Source of the DNA: Pseudomonas sp. TH43 | GTDB taxonomy: Bacteria; Pseudomonadota; Gammaproteobacteria; Pseudomonadales; Pseudomonadaceae | Assembly: GCF_016650635.1 (NCBI RefSeq) | Contig: NZ_JAEKFI010000005.1 | Location: 310,001 to 374,000, forward strand | Length of the DNA stretch: 64,000 nucleotides | Direction of reading: 5' to 3' | Part shown: positions 17,344 through 26,106 of the stretch, piece after piece | Position numbering within the stretch: the stretch's first letter is position 1 | How the letters are laid out: each line of letters starts with the position of its first letter | Notes under the pieces: model-generated | The model's input: only the letters and a program-made list of their open reading frames with translations | Told to the model about the DNA's origin: nothing | The model's database searches: none | Translations under genes and position numbers: made by a program

Positions 17344-17886
17344 TTACCACATCAGATCATCAGGAATCTGATACGCCGCGTACGGATCATCCTCAGTACT
17401 GACCTCCTCGGTCTGTACGTTGAGCTGCACGATACGTTGCGGGTCGCGCTCCTGGATCTTCAGGGCGGCTTCACGCGGGATCACTTCGTAACCGCCGGCG
17501 TGGTGGACGATCGCCAGTGAGCCGCTGCTGAGCTTGTTGCGCATCAGCGTGTTGACCGAGAGGCGCTTGACCTTCTTGTCGTCGACGAAGTTGTAGTAAT
17601 CCTCGGTGGTCAGCTTCGGCAGACGCGAGACTTCGATCAGTTGCTTGACCTGCGCCGCACGTGCCTTGGCTTCGACTTTTTCCTGCTGCTGACGATTCAG
17701 CTCCTGGTCGCGCTTGACCTTCTCGGCCATCGCTTCCTGAGCGGCGCGCTGCTGCGAGTCGTCCAGTTCGATCTGACCTTTGTGGGCCAGACGCTGCTGC
17801 TTCTGTTTGTCTTTGCTGACCTGCTTGGCCTGCTTTTGGTTAACCAGACCTGCTTTGAGCAACTGGTCGCGAAGGGAAATACTCAT
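17344..17886 (-). CDS. DUF2058 domain-containing protein (YaiL-like)
   Basis: A 180-residue, highly charged soluble protein. The N-terminal half is Lys/Gln/Glu-rich and probably coiled (LRDQLLKAGLVNQKQAKQVSKDKQKQQR..., residues 5-90). The compact C-terminal part (LTTEDYYNFVDDKKVKRLSVNTLMRNKLSSGSLAIVHH) is diagnostic of DUF2058/YaiL. Family members have been described as nucleoprotein- or polynucleotide-associated, without a firm function. It lies 26 bases downstream of mazG on the same strand, so they are probably co-transcribed, and ends at a strong terminator. Confidence 0.85.
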   Translation of the reverse strand: MSISLRDQLLKAGLVNQKQAKQVSKDKQKQQRLAHKGQIELDDSQQRAAQEAMAEKVKRDQELNRQQQEKVEAKARAAQVKQLIEVSRLPKLTTEDYYNFVDDKKVKRLSVNTLMRNKLSSGSLAIVHHAGGYEVIPREAALKIQERDPQRIVQLNVQTEEVSTEDDPYAAYQIPDDLMW

Positions 17887-17911
17887 GGGGCTTACTCACT
17901 TGGGCAGTTGC

Positions 17912-18748
17912 TCAGCCGCAGCTGGGCGCATTCTTTTCCTGACGTTTGGCTTCACCCCACAGGGCGTCCAACTCTTCGAGGGTGCAATCTTCTATGGGAC
18001 GGTGGGTGTCGCGCAATGCCTGTTCGATAAAACGGAAACGTCTTTCGAACTTGCCGTTGGCGCCACGCAAGGCAGTTTCCGGGTCGACCTTCAGATGCCG
18101 GGCCAGATTGACCACGGAAAACAGCAGATCGCCGATCTCGTCAGCCACGGCGACGGGATCGTTTTCAGACATGGCTTCGAGGACTTCATCAAGCTCCTCA
18201 CGAACCTTGTCCAGCACCGGCAAGGCATCTGGCCAGTCGAAACCGACCTGCCCTGCGCGCTTCTGCAACTTGGCTGAACGTGACAGGGCCGGGAGCGTGG
18301 CCGGCACGTCGTCGAGCAATGACAGCTGCTCTGGCGCGGCAGATTTCTCGGCACGTTCTTCGGCCTTGATCTCTTCCCAGCGCTGCTTGACCTGATCTTC
18401 CGTCAAACGAGGAACATCCAGCGGCGCGTACAAATCCCCGGTCGGGAACACGTGGGGATGACGACGGATCAACTTGCGGGTGATGCTGTCGATCACACCT
18501 GCAAACTCGAAGCGCCCTTCTTCCCGGGCCAGTTGGCTGTAATAGACGACCTGAAACAACAGATCACCGAGCTCACCCTGTAAATGATCGAAATCGCCAC
18601 GCTCGATGGCGTCGGCCACTTCGTAGGCTTCTTCGAGGGTGTGCGGAACGATGGTCGCGTAGGTTTGCTTGATGTCCCACGGGCAACCGTACTGCGGATC
18701 ACGCAGACGGTTCATCAGATGGAGCAGGTCTTCAAGGCTGTACATCAT
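17912..18748 (-). CDS. mazG: Nucleoside triphosphate pyrophosphohydrolase MazG
   Basis: A 278-residue cytosolic house-cleaning enzyme that hydrolyses (d)NTPs to monophosphates and pyrophosphate. It has two tandem MazG domains. In the first, CPWDIKQTYATIVPHTLEEAYEVADAI and GELGDLLFQVVYY carry the metal-binding ExxE/ExxD pattern. In the second, REELDEVLEAM and DEIGDLLFSVVNLARH repeat it. In E. coli MazG also affects ppGpp levels, and here it lies next to relA, the same neighbourhood as in P. aeruginosa. Two ATG codons in tandem (18748 and 18745) are equally good starts. Confidence 0.95.
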   Translation of the reverse strand: MMYSLEDLLHLMNRLRDPQYGCPWDIKQTYATIVPHTLEEAYEVADAIERGDFDHLQGELGDLLFQVVYYSQLAREEGRFEFAGVIDSITRKLIRRHPHVFPTGDLYAPLDVPRLTEDQVKQRWEEIKAEERAEKSAAPEQLSLLDDVPATLPALSRSAKLQKRAGQVGFDWPDALPVLDKVREELDEVLEAMSENDPVAVADEIGDLLFSVVNLARHLKVDPETALRGANGKFERRFRFIEQALRDTHRPIEDCTLEELDALWGEAKRQEKNAPSCG

Positions 18749-18770
18749 TTATCTCTCACCACAAAACCTT

Positions 18771-18858
18771 GTGGGAGCGAGCCTGCTCGCGAAAGCGGTG
18801 TGTCTGCAACAATGATGTCGACTGACACTCCCTCTTCGCGAGCAGGCTCGCTCCCACA
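18771..18858. repeat. REP doublet between relA and mazG
   Basis: GTGGGAGCGAGCCTGCTCGC from 18771 and its inverted partner ending CTCGCTCCCACA at 18858 can form a long hairpin just after the relA stop. It could end or stabilise the relA transcript. Confidence 0.85.
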
Positions 18859-18876
18859 GTTGATCGGCGTCGTTCT

Positions 18877-21120
18877 TCACGGGGTACGGTTGCGCCGTGT
18901 TTCGATGATGTTTGGCAACTGGGATATGCGCCCCAGCAACCGCCCCAGCGCATCCAGCCCCGGAATCTCGATGGTCAGGGACATCAGCGCGGTGTTGTCC
19001 TCCTTGTTCGAGCGGGTGTTGACTGCCAGCACGTTGATGCGCTCATTGAGCAACACCTGCGAGACGTCCCGCAACAGACCGGAACGGTCGTAGGCGCGGA
19101 TGATGATGTCCACCGGATAGGTGAGCACCGGCACCGGCCCCCAGCTGACCTGAATGATCCGCTCTGGCTCGCGCCCCGACAGTTGCAGCACCGACGCACA
19201 GTCCTGACGGTGAATGCTCACGCCACGGCCCTGGGTGATGTAACCGACAATTGCATCGCCCGGCAGCGGCTGGCAGCAGCCAGCCATCTGCGTCATCAGG
19301 TTGCCGACGCCCTGGATCTGAATGTCGCCGCGCTTGCCCGGTTTGTAGCCGGTGGCTTTGCGCGGGATCAGTTCCAGCTGTTCGTTGCCGCGTTCCGGCT
19401 CGACCAGTTGTTGCGCCAGGTTGACCAACTGCGCGAGGCGCAAGTCGCCAGCACCGAGGGCGGCGAACATGTCTTCGGCGGTTTTCATGTTGGCCTTGTC
19501 GGCCAGCTTGTCGAAATCCACCGCCGGCAGACCGAGACGCGTGAGTTCGCGCTCGATCAGGGTTTTGCCGGCCGCGACGTTCTGATCACGCGCCTGCAAT
19601 TTGAACCAGTGAACGATCTTCGCCCGCGCCCGCGAGGTGGTGACGTAACCGAGGTTGGAGTTCAGCCAGTCGCGGCTCGGCGTGCCGTGCTTGCTGGTGA
19701 TGATCTCGACCTGCTCACCGGTCTGCAGGCTGTAGTTGAGCGGCACGATACGCCCGTTGATCTTCGCGCCACGGCAGTTGTGGCCGATTTCGGTGTGTAC
19801 GCGGTAGGCGAAGTCCAGCGGTGTCGCGCCTTTGGGCAAGTCGATGGCGTGACCGTCGGGGGTGAAGATGTAGACCCGATCCGGCTCGATATCGACACGC
19901 AGCTGTTCGGCCAGACCGCCGATGTCGCCCAGTTCCTCGTGCCACTCGAGCACCTGACGCAGCCAGGAGATCTTCTCTTCGTAGTGGTTCGAACCGGATT
20001 TGACGTCGGTGCCTTTGTAGCGCCAATGCGCACAGACGCCGAGTTCGGCTTCTTCGTGCATCGAGTGCGTACGGATCTGCACCTCAAGCACTTTACCCTC
20101 AGGGCCGATCACTGCCGTGTGCAGCGAGCGGTAGCCGTTCTCTTTCGGGTTGGCGATGTAATCGTCGAACTCTTTCGGGATATGCCGCCACAAGGTGTGG
20201 ACGATACCGAGCGCGGTATAGCAGTCGCGCATTTCCGGCACCAGCACACGCACGGCACGGACGTCGTAGATCTGGCTGAATTCCAGACCCTTGCGCTGCA
20301 TTTTGCGCCAGATCGAATAGATGTGTTTTGCCCGGCCGCTGATGTCGGCGTCGACGCCGGTGGCCTGCAATTCGTCCTTGAGCTGGGTCATCACGTCAGC
20401 GATGAAACGCTCACGGTCGAGCCGCCGCTCATGGAGCAACTTGGCGATCTGTTTGTATTGATCAGGTTCCAGGTAACGGAAGGACAAGTCCTCCAGTTCC
20501 CATTTGATATGACCGATGCCGAGCCGGTGCGCGAGCGGCGCATAGATGTCGAAGACTTCCCGGGCGACACGGTTACGCTTTTCGTCGTCGGCGGTTTTTA
20601 CCGCGCGAATGGCGCAGGTACGCTCAGCCAGTTTGATCAGTGCGACGCGGACATCGTCGACCATGGCCACGAGCATCTTGCGCAGGTTTTCCACCTGCCC
20701 TTGCGTGCCCATCACCATCGACTGGCGCGGACTCAGGCTGGCACTGATGGCGGCCATGCGCTGCACGCCATCGATCAGTTTGGTCACCACCGGGCCGAAG
20801 CGCTGGCTAACCGCCGCAAGCTCGATCTGGCCTTCTCGGACGCCGCGGTACAGGACCGCGGCGACCAGCGAATCCTGATCGAGCTTGAGGTCGGCGAGAA
20901 TCTCGGCGATCTCAAGGCCGGTACTGAAACTGCCGGAACCTTCGGACCACAGATTTTTCTTGGCGTTGGACTGTTGTTCGGCCTCGCGAGCAAACTCGCA
21001 GGCTTCTTTCAAGGCTTCGCGATCCAGTGCCAGATCGACACTGACCGCGTGATCGAGCCAAGCCTCGAGATTGATACTGCCGTCAGTGTTGATCGGCTGG
21101 TGTGCTCTCACCTGTACCAT
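18877..21120 (-). CDS. relA: GTP pyrophosphokinase RelA, (p)ppGpp synthetase I
   Basis: A 747-residue ribosome-associated stringent-response enzyme that makes (p)ppGpp when uncharged tRNA enters the A site. Domain order is complete: a degenerate HD region (LYRGVREGQ in place of the HD motif, so no hydrolase activity), a synthetase domain with the RelA-type acidic EFDD motif (HIPKEFDDYIANPKENGYRSLH), TGS (VYIFTPDGHAIDLPKGATPLDFAYRVH), a zinc-finger/helical region with CCQPLPGD, and a C-terminal ACT domain (YDRSGLLRDVSQVLLNERINV). GGAAGG precedes the ATG. It sits between rlmD and mazG as in P. aeruginosa. Confidence 0.97.
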   Translation of the reverse strand: MVQVRAHQPINTDGSINLEAWLDHAVSVDLALDREALKEACEFAREAEQQSNAKKNLWSEGSGSFSTGLEIAEILADLKLDQDSLVAAVLYRGVREGQIELAAVSQRFGPVVTKLIDGVQRMAAISASLSPRQSMVMGTQGQVENLRKMLVAMVDDVRVALIKLAERTCAIRAVKTADDEKRNRVAREVFDIYAPLAHRLGIGHIKWELEDLSFRYLEPDQYKQIAKLLHERRLDRERFIADVMTQLKDELQATGVDADISGRAKHIYSIWRKMQRKGLEFSQIYDVRAVRVLVPEMRDCYTALGIVHTLWRHIPKEFDDYIANPKENGYRSLHTAVIGPEGKVLEVQIRTHSMHEEAELGVCAHWRYKGTDVKSGSNHYEEKISWLRQVLEWHEELGDIGGLAEQLRVDIEPDRVYIFTPDGHAIDLPKGATPLDFAYRVHTEIGHNCRGAKINGRIVPLNYSLQTGEQVEIITSKHGTPSRDWLNSNLGYVTTSRARAKIVHWFKLQARDQNVAAGKTLIERELTRLGLPAVDFDKLADKANMKTAEDMFAALGAGDLRLAQLVNLAQQLVEPERGNEQLELIPRKATGYKPGKRGDIQIQGVGNLMTQMAGCCQPLPGDAIVGYITQGRGVSIHRQDCASVLQLSGREPERIIQVSWGPVPVLTYPVDIIIRAYDRSGLLRDVSQVLLNERINVLAVNTRSNKEDNTALMSLTIEIPGLDALGRLLGRISQLPNIIETRRNRTP

Positions 21121-21221
21121 GTTGCTTTACCTTCCCTACGACGCAGATTCAATGCGTCAAATCGCTGACCCTTGTTGCCCGTTTGCGCTCGCGGGGCTGG
21201 TGCGAGCGCTGACCGGACAGG

Positions 21222-22598
21222 TCAGACGGATTCAGACGAGCCATCCTGGCTCGCTTCAAATAACGCCATGGCCTCGACATGTGCCGTCTGAGGAAACATA
21301 TCGAGAATCCCGGCACGTTTTAACCGGTAGCCCTGCTTGATCAATTCAACCGTATCGCGCGCCAGAGTTGCAGGGTTGCACGACACATACACCAACCGTT
21401 TGGCACCCAGGGTCGCGAGCTTGCGAACCACCTCGAAAGCACCGTCACGCGGTGGGTCCAAGAGTACCGCAGAAAAGCCGTTTCCGATCCACTGGGCATC
21501 GCTCAAAGGCTGGGATAAATCGGCTTGAAAAAACTTTGTGTTATGCAAATTGTTACTGGCGGCATTCGCTGCCGCACGCTCGACCATGGTCTGCACGCCT
21601 TCCACTGCCACCACTTCGCGCACGGCTTTGGCCAGCGGCAAGGCGAAGTTGCCCAGACCGCAGAACAGATCCAGCACGCGCTCGTCGCGCCCCGGTTTCA
21701 GCCAGTCCAGCGCCTGCGCCACCATTGCCTCGTTGACGCCGGCATTGACCTGGATAAAGTCGCCGGGCCGGTACGCCAAATTCAGATCCCACTGCTCCAG
21801 ACGATAGCCCAGCGACTGGGTCGCATCGACCGGTTGCGGCTCGCCTTCGCCATGCAGCCACAGTTGCGCTTCATGGAACTGGCAGAAGTCCTTGAGGATG
21901 CTCAGATCCGCTTCGGACAACGGCGCCATGTGCCGCAACAGCAGCGCCAATGACGAACCGCTGAACAGTTCGACATGACCCAACGCCTGCGGTTTGCTCA
22001 AACGACGGAGCATCTCCGGCAAACGGGTCATGATCGGTTGCAAGGGCTGTACCAGCACCGGGCATTCGCTGATCGCGACAATGTCCTGACTGCCGGCCGC
22101 GCGGAAACCCACTTCGAGTTTCTTTGCCTTCATGTCCCAGCGCACCGCAATCCGGGCGCGACGGCGATAGCCGAATTCGGGGCCGGTCAGCGGAGCTGCC
22201 CACTCTTCAGGTTCGACACCAGCAACACGCAACAATTGCTCGGCGAGCATGCGCTGTTTCAGGGCAAGCTGTTCGCCGTGGGGCAAATGCTGAACGCTGC
22301 AACCGCCGCAACGCCCGGCATGCGGACACGGTGCCGGGCGCCGCAACTCACTGGCCTTGAACACGCGCTCGGTGCGCGCTTCGACCACTTTGCCGTGGGC
22401 GCCGAGCACCCGTGCTTCGACTTCTTCACCGGCGAGGGCGCCGAGGACGAACCAGGTTTTGCCTTCGAAGAACGCGATACCGCGACCGTCATTGGCCAGG
22501 CGCTCGATGCTCAAGCGCTGCTTTTTGCCGGTCGGAATTTGCGCGGCCTTGCTGCCGCCGGTGGGCTGAAAGCGCAGGCCTCTCTCTTGCTTGGCCAT
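21222..22598 (-). CDS. rlmD: 23S rRNA (uracil(1939)-C(5))-methyltransferase RlmD
   Basis: A 458-residue SAM-dependent enzyme. It has an N-terminal TRAM domain (about residues 25-85), then a 4Fe-4S cluster motif (CPHAGRCGGC, plus a fourth Cys in ISECPVL), then a Rossmann methyltransferase domain with LDLFCGLGNFALPLA, LDPPRDGAFE and the catalytic Cys in YVSCNPATLARD. This is the RlmD/RumA layout, modifying U1939 of 23S rRNA. Its ATG overlaps the cysM stop as TGATG, so it is translated from the cysM transcript. Confidence 0.95.
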   Translation of the reverse strand: MAKQERGLRFQPTGGSKAAQIPTGKKQRLSIERLANDGRGIAFFEGKTWFVLGALAGEEVEARVLGAHGKVVEARTERVFKASELRRPAPCPHAGRCGGCSVQHLPHGEQLALKQRMLAEQLLRVAGVEPEEWAAPLTGPEFGYRRRARIAVRWDMKAKKLEVGFRAAGSQDIVAISECPVLVQPLQPIMTRLPEMLRRLSKPQALGHVELFSGSSLALLLRHMAPLSEADLSILKDFCQFHEAQLWLHGEGEPQPVDATQSLGYRLEQWDLNLAYRPGDFIQVNAGVNEAMVAQALDWLKPGRDERVLDLFCGLGNFALPLAKAVREVVAVEGVQTMVERAAANAASNNLHNTKFFQADLSQPLSDAQWIGNGFSAVLLDPPRDGAFEVVRKLATLGAKRLVYVSCNPATLARDTVELIKQGYRLKRAGILDMFPQTAHVEAMALFEASQDGSSESV

Positions 22599-23500
22599 CA
22601 GTTGGGCGCGTCGAAAATGCCGGTCGACAAGTAACGGTCGCCACGGTCGCAGATGATCGCGACGATCACCGCGTTTTCAACTTCTTTGGACAAGCGCAGC
22701 ATCGCTGCCACCGCACCGCCCGAGGACACACCACAGAAGATGCCTTCTTCGCGGGCCAGACGACGGGTGACGTCCTCGGCCTCGCTTTGCGCCATGTCGA
22801 CGATACGGTCGACGCGGTCGGCCTGATAGATCTTCGGCAGGTATTCCTGCGGCCAGCGGCGGATGCCCGGAATGGCCGAGCCTTCCATCGGTTGCAGACC
22901 GACGATCTGCACGCTGTCGCTCTGCTCTTTCAAGTAGCGCGAGACGCCCATGATGGTACCGGTGGTGCCCATGGAGCTGACGAAATGGGTGATGCTGCCC
23001 TGGGTCTGACGCCAGATCTCCGGGCCAGTGGTGGTGTAGTGCGCTTCAGGATTATCGCCATTGGCGAACTGATCGAGCACCTTGCCACGGCCTTCGGCTT
23101 CCATGCGTTGAGCGAGATCGCGAGCGCCTTCCATGCCCTCTTCCTGGCTGACCAGAATCAATTCCGCGCCGTAAGCGGTCATGGCCGCCTTACGTTCGGC
23201 GCTGGAGTTGTCCGGCATGATCAGGATCATCTTGTAACCCTTGATCGCGGCGGCCATGGCCAGCGCAATGCCGGTGTTGCCCGAAGTTGCTTCGATCAGC
23301 GTATCGCCGGCGTGAATCTGCCCGCGCAACTCGGCGCGAGTGATCATCGACAACGCCGGACGGTCCTTGACCGAACCCGCCGGGTTATTCCCTTCGAGCT
23401 TGAGCAACAGGGTATTGCTGGTGGCACCGGGCAGGCGCTGCAAACGCACCAGCGGAGTGTTGCCGACGCAATCGGCGATGGTTGGGTACTGCAGGGTCAT
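22598..23500 (-). CDS. cysM: Cysteine synthase B (O-acetylserine sulfhydrylase B)
   Basis: A 300-residue pyridoxal-phosphate enzyme making cysteine from O-acetylserine and sulfide or thiosulfate. The PLP Lys lies in NPAGSVKDRPAL, the substrate loop in EATSGNTGIALAM, the phosphate-binding glycines in SMGTTGTIMGVSRYLKE, and the C-terminal Ser in FCGVSSGGAVAAM. The start at 23500 is chosen because CysM homology begins with MTLQYPTIADCVGNTPLV; an in-frame ATG at 23539 adds 13 residues of unrelated sequence. It is followed by overlapping rlmD. Confidence 0.95.
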   Translation of the reverse strand: MTLQYPTIADCVGNTPLVRLQRLPGATSNTLLLKLEGNNPAGSVKDRPALSMITRAELRGQIHAGDTLIEATSGNTGIALAMAAAIKGYKMILIMPDNSSAERKAAMTAYGAELILVSQEEGMEGARDLAQRMEAEGRGKVLDQFANGDNPEAHYTTTGPEIWRQTQGSITHFVSSMGTTGTIMGVSRYLKEQSDSVQIVGLQPMEGSAIPGIRRWPQEYLPKIYQADRVDRIVDMAQSEAEDVTRRLAREEGIFCGVSSGGAVAAMLRLSKEVENAVIVAIICDRGDRYLSTGIFDAPN

Positions 23501-23607
23501 GGCGTATTCGCAATCCAGACGTGCGGGGGCGCCTATCATACCGGCAAACCCGCGCAGGCCATATCACGCAAAGTGCGGTGCTTATGGTTTATGGGAATAA
23601 GCAACTG

Positions 23608-23633
23608 AAAGTCGCACCAGTGGTGCGACTTTT
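23608..23633 (-). terminator. Hairpin terminator between the sensor kinase gene and cysM
   Basis: AAAGTCGCACCA and TGGTGCGACTTT form a perfect 12-base stem with a one-base loop and T-rich edges on both strands. It would stop the minus-strand two-component transcript before cysM. Confidence 0.75.
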
Positions 23634-23671
23634 GTATTGAGCCATGTTTATTTGTGGTGATGCTCTGGGCC

Positions 23672-23809
23672 TCTTCGCGAGTAGGCTCGCTCCCACAAGG
23701 AGTAGTGTCGTTCGCAAAATAGTGTCAGCGGTGATGTCACTATTAACTGCCGTTCACACAACCTGCGGTGAACCCAGCTCCAATGTGGGAGCGAGCCTGC
23801 TCGCGAAGG
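23672..23809. repeat. REP pair overlapping the 3' end of the kinase gene
   Basis: One unit (CTTCGCGAGTAGGCTCGCTC...) lies at 23672-23697 and its inverted partner (GGGAGCGAGCCTGCTCGCGA) at 23784-23809. The second unit is inside the coding sequence of the PirS-like kinase and supplies its last residues. Confidence 0.8.
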
Positions 23810-25178
23810 CGTCATTCGACGCAACCCCATCATCAGCCACCAACCGCAAATTCAGTCGCAACCCGGCCCCGCTGTTCTGCGCCCAAAGATGTCCACCCTG
23901 GCGCTGCACCGCATTCCTCGCAATGCTCAAGCCCAACCCGAACCCGCCATCCCCCGGTCGCGAACCGTCGAGTCGGGTAAACGGTGAAAAGATCCGCTCC
24001 AGATCCCCGTCAGCCACTCCGCCGCCCTGATCTTCGAGCCACAAATGCCAGTAATCGCCCTCGCGTCGCCCATCGAGACGCACAATCCCGCCCGCTGGCG
24101 AATGCCGGATGGCATTGCGCAGAATGTTCTCCAGCGCCTGCGCCAAGGTATTCAGATTGCCGCGCACCCAGCACGATGCCTCCACTGAGCACTGCAATTG
24201 CAGACTCTGCCAGCCACTTTCATAGCAAGCGTTATCGGTGAGCATTTCCCACAGGGCCTGAATCTGAATGGCTTCATCCGGCAATGGCGTGCGGTCCGTG
24301 TCGAGCCAGGCCAGTTGCAAGGTGTCTTCGACCAATCGCTGCATGCCATCGACCTCACGACCGATGCGTTCGCGCAACTGCGGCAGGCCTTGTTCACTTT
24401 CACTGGCCACGCGCAGGCGGCTGAGGGGCGTGCGTAACTCATGGGACAGGTCGCGCAGCAATTGTTGTTGCAGGCCGACCGTGGATTGCAGGCGCTCGGA
24501 CATGGAATCAAACGCTCTGGCCAATTCACCCAGTTCATCCGGGCGCTGGGTCATGCCGCTCGACAGACGCACATTCAATTGATCGGCGCGCCAGGCATTG
24601 GCCTGCTCACGCAGGTTATTCAGTGGCACCACGAGCAAGCGATACAGCCCGACACACAGCAACAAAGTGAACAGTCCCGGAATCACGCCATTGGTGACTA
24701 CTCGCCAGAACAGCCTGTATTTGCCCGGCAAAAAACGCTCGGGCAGCTCGATCACCAGACTGCCGGCGGATGGATCGTTGGGGAAGGGAATGCGCAGCCA
24801 CGGCCGCCCTTGCTTGTGAATCGGCCAGTCGAGGCCGCGCAGAAAAGTCATGTGCTGAACTTCCTGCTCGTTCAACGGCGCACTGCTCAGCGACTGCAAA
24901 TTACCGCTGATCACGCCGACCCAACCAGCCTCGCGCAACTCCATGCTCTGCAACCAGCTGTCGACCCCATCACGCTCGGCGCGCTGCCAGGCGCGCTCGG
25001 CTTCGCTGGCATAACGGCTCAGCGTGCCGCGCGCCTCGTCGGAGAGAAACTGATTGCGCTCCTCCATATAGCGGCCCCACGACCAGCTCAGCCAGATCAT
25101 CAGCAGACAAAATGCGACCAGCAGGCAGGCCAGTTTCCAGAACAGCGAATGCCGACCCGGCAGCTCAGACAGCTTCAT
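23754..25178 (-). CDS. Sensor histidine kinase of a PirRS-like two-component system
   Basis: A 474-residue kinase: TM1 about residues 14-34, a periplasmic sensor to about 165, TM2 about 168-190, HAMP, HisKA (LLRDLSHELRTPLSRLR), and HATPase with ENILRNAIRHSPAGG, DQGGGV and GGFGLGLSIA. In P. aeruginosa the genes between gacS and cysM are pirR, pirS and the ferric-siderophore receptor pirA. This kinase and the following regulator occupy the pirS/pirR positions, but no receptor gene lies between it and cysM. Ligand and targets are therefore uncertain. Its last twenty-odd residues (AFASRLAPTLELG...) are translated REP sequence, so the C-terminus looks altered after a repeat insertion. Its start overlaps the regulator stop by 14 bases. 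Confidence 0.8.
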   Translation of the reverse strand: MKLSELPGRHSLFWKLACLLVAFCLLMIWLSWSWGRYMEERNQFLSDEARGTLSRYASEAERAWQRAERDGVDSWLQSMELREAGWVGVISGNLQSLSSAPLNEQEVQHMTFLRGLDWPIHKQGRPWLRIPFPNDPSAGSLVIELPERFLPGKYRLFWRVVTNGVIPGLFTLLLCVGLYRLLVVPLNNLREQANAWRADQLNVRLSSGMTQRPDELGELARAFDSMSERLQSTVGLQQQLLRDLSHELRTPLSRLRVASESEQGLPQLRERIGREVDGMQRLVEDTLQLAWLDTDRTPLPDEAIQIQALWEMLTDNACYESGWQSLQLQCSVEASCWVRGNLNTLAQALENILRNAIRHSPAGGIVRLDGRREGDYWHLWLEDQGGGVADGDLERIFSPFTRLDGSRPGDGGFGLGLSIARNAVQRQGGHLWAQNSGAGLRLNLRLVADDGVASNDAFASRLAPTLELGSPQVV

Positions 25179-25887
25179 CGGCGGCGCTCAATACATAACC
25201 CTTGCCCCACACCGTGCGCACTTCGCGCTCGGTATAACCGACGGCTTTGAGTTTGCGACGGATCTGGCTGATGTGCATGTCGAGGCTTCGATCGTGGGCG
25301 GCGTAGCCACGCTGCAACACGTGCTGATAAAGGAAGGCCTTGCTCAACACTTCTTCATCATTGCGGTTGAGGGTTTCCAGCAGGCGGTATTCGCTGCGGG
25401 TCAGACCGGCCGCTTGCTCGCGGTAGAACACATCGCAGTGTTCTTCGTCGAAACGCAGCGCGCCCACCGGCACCGATGGCGCGAGCGCGGCCGGGCGACG
25501 ATCAAGGGCAACCCGGCGCAGAATGGCTTCGATGCGCACATGCAGCTCGGCCATGCTGAAGGGTTTGGGCAGATAATCATCGGCGCCCAAGCGGAAACCA
25601 CTGATGCGGTCGGCTTCGGCGCCGAGGGCCGACATCAGCAGCACCGGCGTCGAATGGCTCTGGCGCAACTGGGTCAGCACGTTCAAGCCGTCCATACCCG
25701 GCAACAGAATATCCATCAGCACCACGTCGAACGGCTGGCGCCTGGCGATACTCAGACCTTCCTGACCGTTCTGGCACCAGGTCACCTGAAAGCCGCTGCG
25801 GCCCAGATGCTCGTGAACATAGGCACCGAGCACCGGATCGTCTTCGATGGAAAGAATGCGTGGCTGGCCAACGGAAACAGGAGTCAT
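25165..25887 (-). CDS. OmpR-family response regulator of a PirRS-like system
   Basis: A 240-residue regulator. The receiver domain has acidic Glu-Asp-Asp (SIEDDPVLG), phospho-acceptor Asp59 (VVLMDILLPGMDG) and Lys (DDYLPKPFS). The winged-helix DNA-binding domain (LTRSEYRLLETLNRNDEEVLSKAFLYQHV...RSLDMHISQIRRKLKAVGYTEREVRTVWGKGYVL) is of the OmpR/PhoB class. I prefer ATG 25887; a TTG four codons upstream is possible. It is divergent from gacS across 220 bases and is followed by its kinase with a 14-base overlap. Position matches P. aeruginosa pirR. Confidence 0.82.
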   Translation of the reverse strand: MTPVSVGQPRILSIEDDPVLGAYVHEHLGRSGFQVTWCQNGQEGLSIARRQPFDVVLMDILLPGMDGLNVLTQLRQSHSTPVLLMSALGAEADRISGFRLGADDYLPKPFSMAELHVRIEAILRRVALDRRPAALAPSVPVGALRFDEEHCDVFYREQAAGLTRSEYRLLETLNRNDEEVLSKAFLYQHVLQRGYAAHDRSLDMHISQIRRKLKAVGYTEREVRTVWGKGYVLSAADEAV

Positions 25888-26106
25888 GAGTATCTGCAAG
25901 TAATTCTCAGTTGGGCGCGATTATTCAAGATTGCCGGGCATCGGGCAACCCAAGGTTGACCGCCCGGACAAACGCCAACCTTCGCGCAGACCGACGGCGA
26001 CACTATTTTTCCGGAGATTGCCCGCGAGCAAATCGCTACACTGCGCCAATGTCGCGTGCCGGATGCACGCTTGAGTCAACAGATCAGCGGGATGCAGGAG
26101 ACAGGT

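Noticed and set aside
19183..21168. A 661-codon open frame antisense to relA
   Set aside because: A high-GC shadow frame; relA on the other strand explains the whole interval.
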